From assembly GCA_021629085.1 (NCBI GenBank), contig JAJXRJ010000059.1, forward strand, positions 1 through 7,303: 7,303 nucleotides of DNA, in the 5' to 3' direction. Below the pieces are notes generated by a model. That model was not told the DNA's origin. It was given only the letters and a program-made list of their open reading frames with translations, and did not search any database. The position numbers were made by a program, and so were the translations under genes. This document shows positions 6,180-7,303 of this stretch, piece after piece. Position 1 is the first letter of the stretch, and the number at the start of each line of letters is the position of its first letter. Source of the stretch: Oscillospiraceae bacterium. Lineage in GTDB: Bacteria; Bacillota; Clostridia; UMGS1810.

Positions 6180-6211
6180 CTAACAAAAAGCGATCGGAAA
6201 GCTGGGTGGCT

Positions 6212-7120
6212 ATGAAACATCAGATACAATCATTTTTACATACATTTTCATTTCCGGCGGAGGCGGCAGACGCGCTTTTAACCGCGTTTGACAATCTGGC
6301 GGCCAACCCGGCGGCCTTTTCAAAATTTATGGCGCCGGTGCATTGCTATTTTGACGATACGCTTACAGACTATGCAGGCGCTATCAGGGAACTGGAAGCG
6401 GTGGCCCAGGAGACGGGCATTCACAAATACACCATATGGATGCTCTTTTTCATTGCGCTCACCCCCCACGCCAGGCAGCGCTATGCGGCGCGGCATTTGC
6501 CAAATTCCATTTTCTACAATTCCATGTCCGATTTAAAATACAAGCTGTTAGAATGCCATAAGCTGCATGGGGTTTGGGGTACCATGGCCGCAGACTGGTA
6601 TCCGCGTTTCTTTGCGCTCACCCGCTTTGCGCTGGGCCGGCTGCAATTTGAAACAACCACGCTGCAAGAAGAGTATGAAAAAAATGGCCGCCAGCTTTCT
6701 AAAGACGACATTGTTGTGAATATCCACATCCCCTCCAGCGGGCCGCTGCGTCACGAAGACTGTTTGGATGCTTACCGGCAGGCAGCCGCCTTTTTTCAGG
6801 CCGATTTCCCGGGCTGCCCAGTCGCGTTTGTGTGTAATTCCTGGCTGCTCTATCCGGCACACAGGCCCCTTTTGCCCGCACAGTCCAACATTGTAAAGTT
6901 CATGGATGACTTTGAGATTTTGTCCATACGAGAAGATGCCGAAGGCCGCAATCTCTGGCGCATTTTTAATGTGGATTACCATGGGGACTGGCATTGTCTG
7001 CCACAGGAAACCACGCTGCAAAAGGCGTATGTGTCCCTTTTAAAAAACGGGCAAACCACCGGCACTGCCAAAGGGGTCTTTTTTCATGACGGCGAGCGGA
7101 TTTTGCCCCGGGAAGAATAA
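6212..7120 (+). CDS. Putative acyltransferase, NAT_N / GNAT_C two-domain family
   Basis: The product has 302 residues from ATG 6212. A GTG at 6206 in the same frame is an alternative (GGAAAG at 6196-6201), so the start is not certain. The N-terminal half is helix-rich, with a WMLFFIALTPHARQRY segment. The C-terminal half, from about residue 141, carries LGRLQFE, VNIHIPSSGPL (169-179), FVCNSWLLYP (206-215), SNIVKFMDDFEI (225-236) and a final TTLQKAYVSLLKNG. I recognise this order of motifs as the family annotated as acyltransferase-domain proteins (NAT_N with GNAT-like GNAT_C), recalled without a search. There is no signal peptide or membrane helix, so it should be cytoplasmic. Substrate and donor are not known, and the neighbours (a surface protein gene and a tRNA) do not help. 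It has its own promoter. Confidence 0.75.
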   Translation: MKHQIQSFLHTFSFPAEAADALLTAFDNLAANPAAFSKFMAPVHCYFDDTLTDYAGAIRELEAVAQETGIHKYTIWMLFFIALTPHARQRYAARHLPNSIFYNSMSDLKYKLLECHKLHGVWGTMAADWYPRFFALTRFALGRLQFETTTLQEEYEKNGRQLSKDDIVVNIHIPSSGPLRHEDCLDAYRQAAAFFQADFPGCPVAFVCNSWLLYPAHRPLLPAQSNIVKFMDDFEILSIREDAEGRNLWRIFNVDYHGDWHCLPQETTLQKAYVSLLKNGQTTGTAKGVFFHDGERILPREE

Positions 7121-7153
7121 AGCCATGCTTGAAAACCGCGTTGCAGCCCGGCC

Positions 7154-7193
7154 AACAGAAGATCTGCATTTGGATAAAATTTTTCTGTTTTTT
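7154..7193 (+). terminator. Weak candidate terminator after the acyltransferase gene
   Basis: AACAGAAGA (7154-7162) can pair with TTTTCTGTT (7181-7189), with one wobble and an 18-nt loop, followed by Ts to 7193. The stem is AT-rich and the loop large, so this is a tentative call. No better terminator is visible before the tRNA promoter. Confidence 0.3.
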
Positions 7194-7196
7194 CTA

Positions 7197-7225
7197 TTGA
7201 CAAGCCCTTTAAATTATGGTATGAT
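7197..7225 (+). promoter_or_regulatory. Promoter of tRNA-Val
   Basis: A consensus TTGACA (7197-7202), a 17-nt spacer and an extended -10 TGG-TATGAT (7217-7225) are present. This is a near-ideal strong promoter, as expected for a stable RNA. The start is predicted near 7232, about 12 nt before the tRNA. Confidence 0.88.
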
Positions 7226-7243
7226 AAATTTCGCGAGCGTTAA

Positions 7244-7303
7244 GGGCGATTAGCTCAGCTGGGAGAGCATCTGCCTTACAAGCAGAGGGTCATAGGTTCG
7301 AGC
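7244..7303 (+). tRNA. tRNA-Val (anticodon UAC), cut by the window edge
   Basis: GGGCGAT opens the acceptor stem (7244-7250). The D-stem GCTC/GAGC, the anticodon stem TCTGC/GCAGA with loop CTTACAA (anticodon TAC, valine), and the start of the T-arm (ATAGG-TTCGA) follow. The 3' part of the T-arm and the acceptor strand lie beyond base 7303. Further tRNAs may follow, which cannot be seen here. Confidence 0.95.

Overview
The window looks like a chromosomal piece from a low-to-mid GC Gram-positive anaerobe of the Clostridia (Bacillota). The reasons are strong AGGAG-type ribosome sites, compact rho-independent terminators with T-runs, extended -10 promoters, an S-layer-homology (SLH) surface protein and a tRNA-Val of Firmicute type. 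A gut Oscillospirales-like host would fit, but this is inference. All recognisable genes are on the + strand and each appears to be its own transcription unit.

Layout: 1-478 holds no convincing gene. It has a structured intergenic block (a 34-nt tag followed by a terminator and further hairpins, about 93-243) and then the promoter of the first gene. 491-2044 encodes a PutP-type Na+/proline symporter, closed by a perfect 15-bp terminator at 2064-2098. 2171-3445 encodes a 12-TM major facilitator transporter. 3446-3776 carries a second copy of the tag-plus-terminator block, then a palindrome and the promoter of the next gene. 3783-6035 encodes an exported protein with three SLH domains and two beta-helix-like modules, closed by a GNRA-loop terminator. 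6212-7120 encodes a NAT_N/GNAT_C-type putative acyltransferase. 7197-7225 is a textbook promoter driving tRNA-Val(UAC), which runs off the right edge.

The genes do not form an obvious pathway: two are membrane transporters, one is a surface protein, one is an orphan putative acyltransferase and one is a tRNA. Two patterns deserve most attention. First, the block at about 93-174 recurs at 3474-3553. The tag is identical over 34 nt, but the terminator stem after it has a different sequence in each copy, while stem position and a CTTTT loop core are kept. This suggests a dispersed RNA-level 3'-end element. Second, in the SLH protein two roughly 205-residue modules have diverged N-terminal halves but C-terminal halves that are identical over 265 nt, which points to recent gene conversion or duplication.
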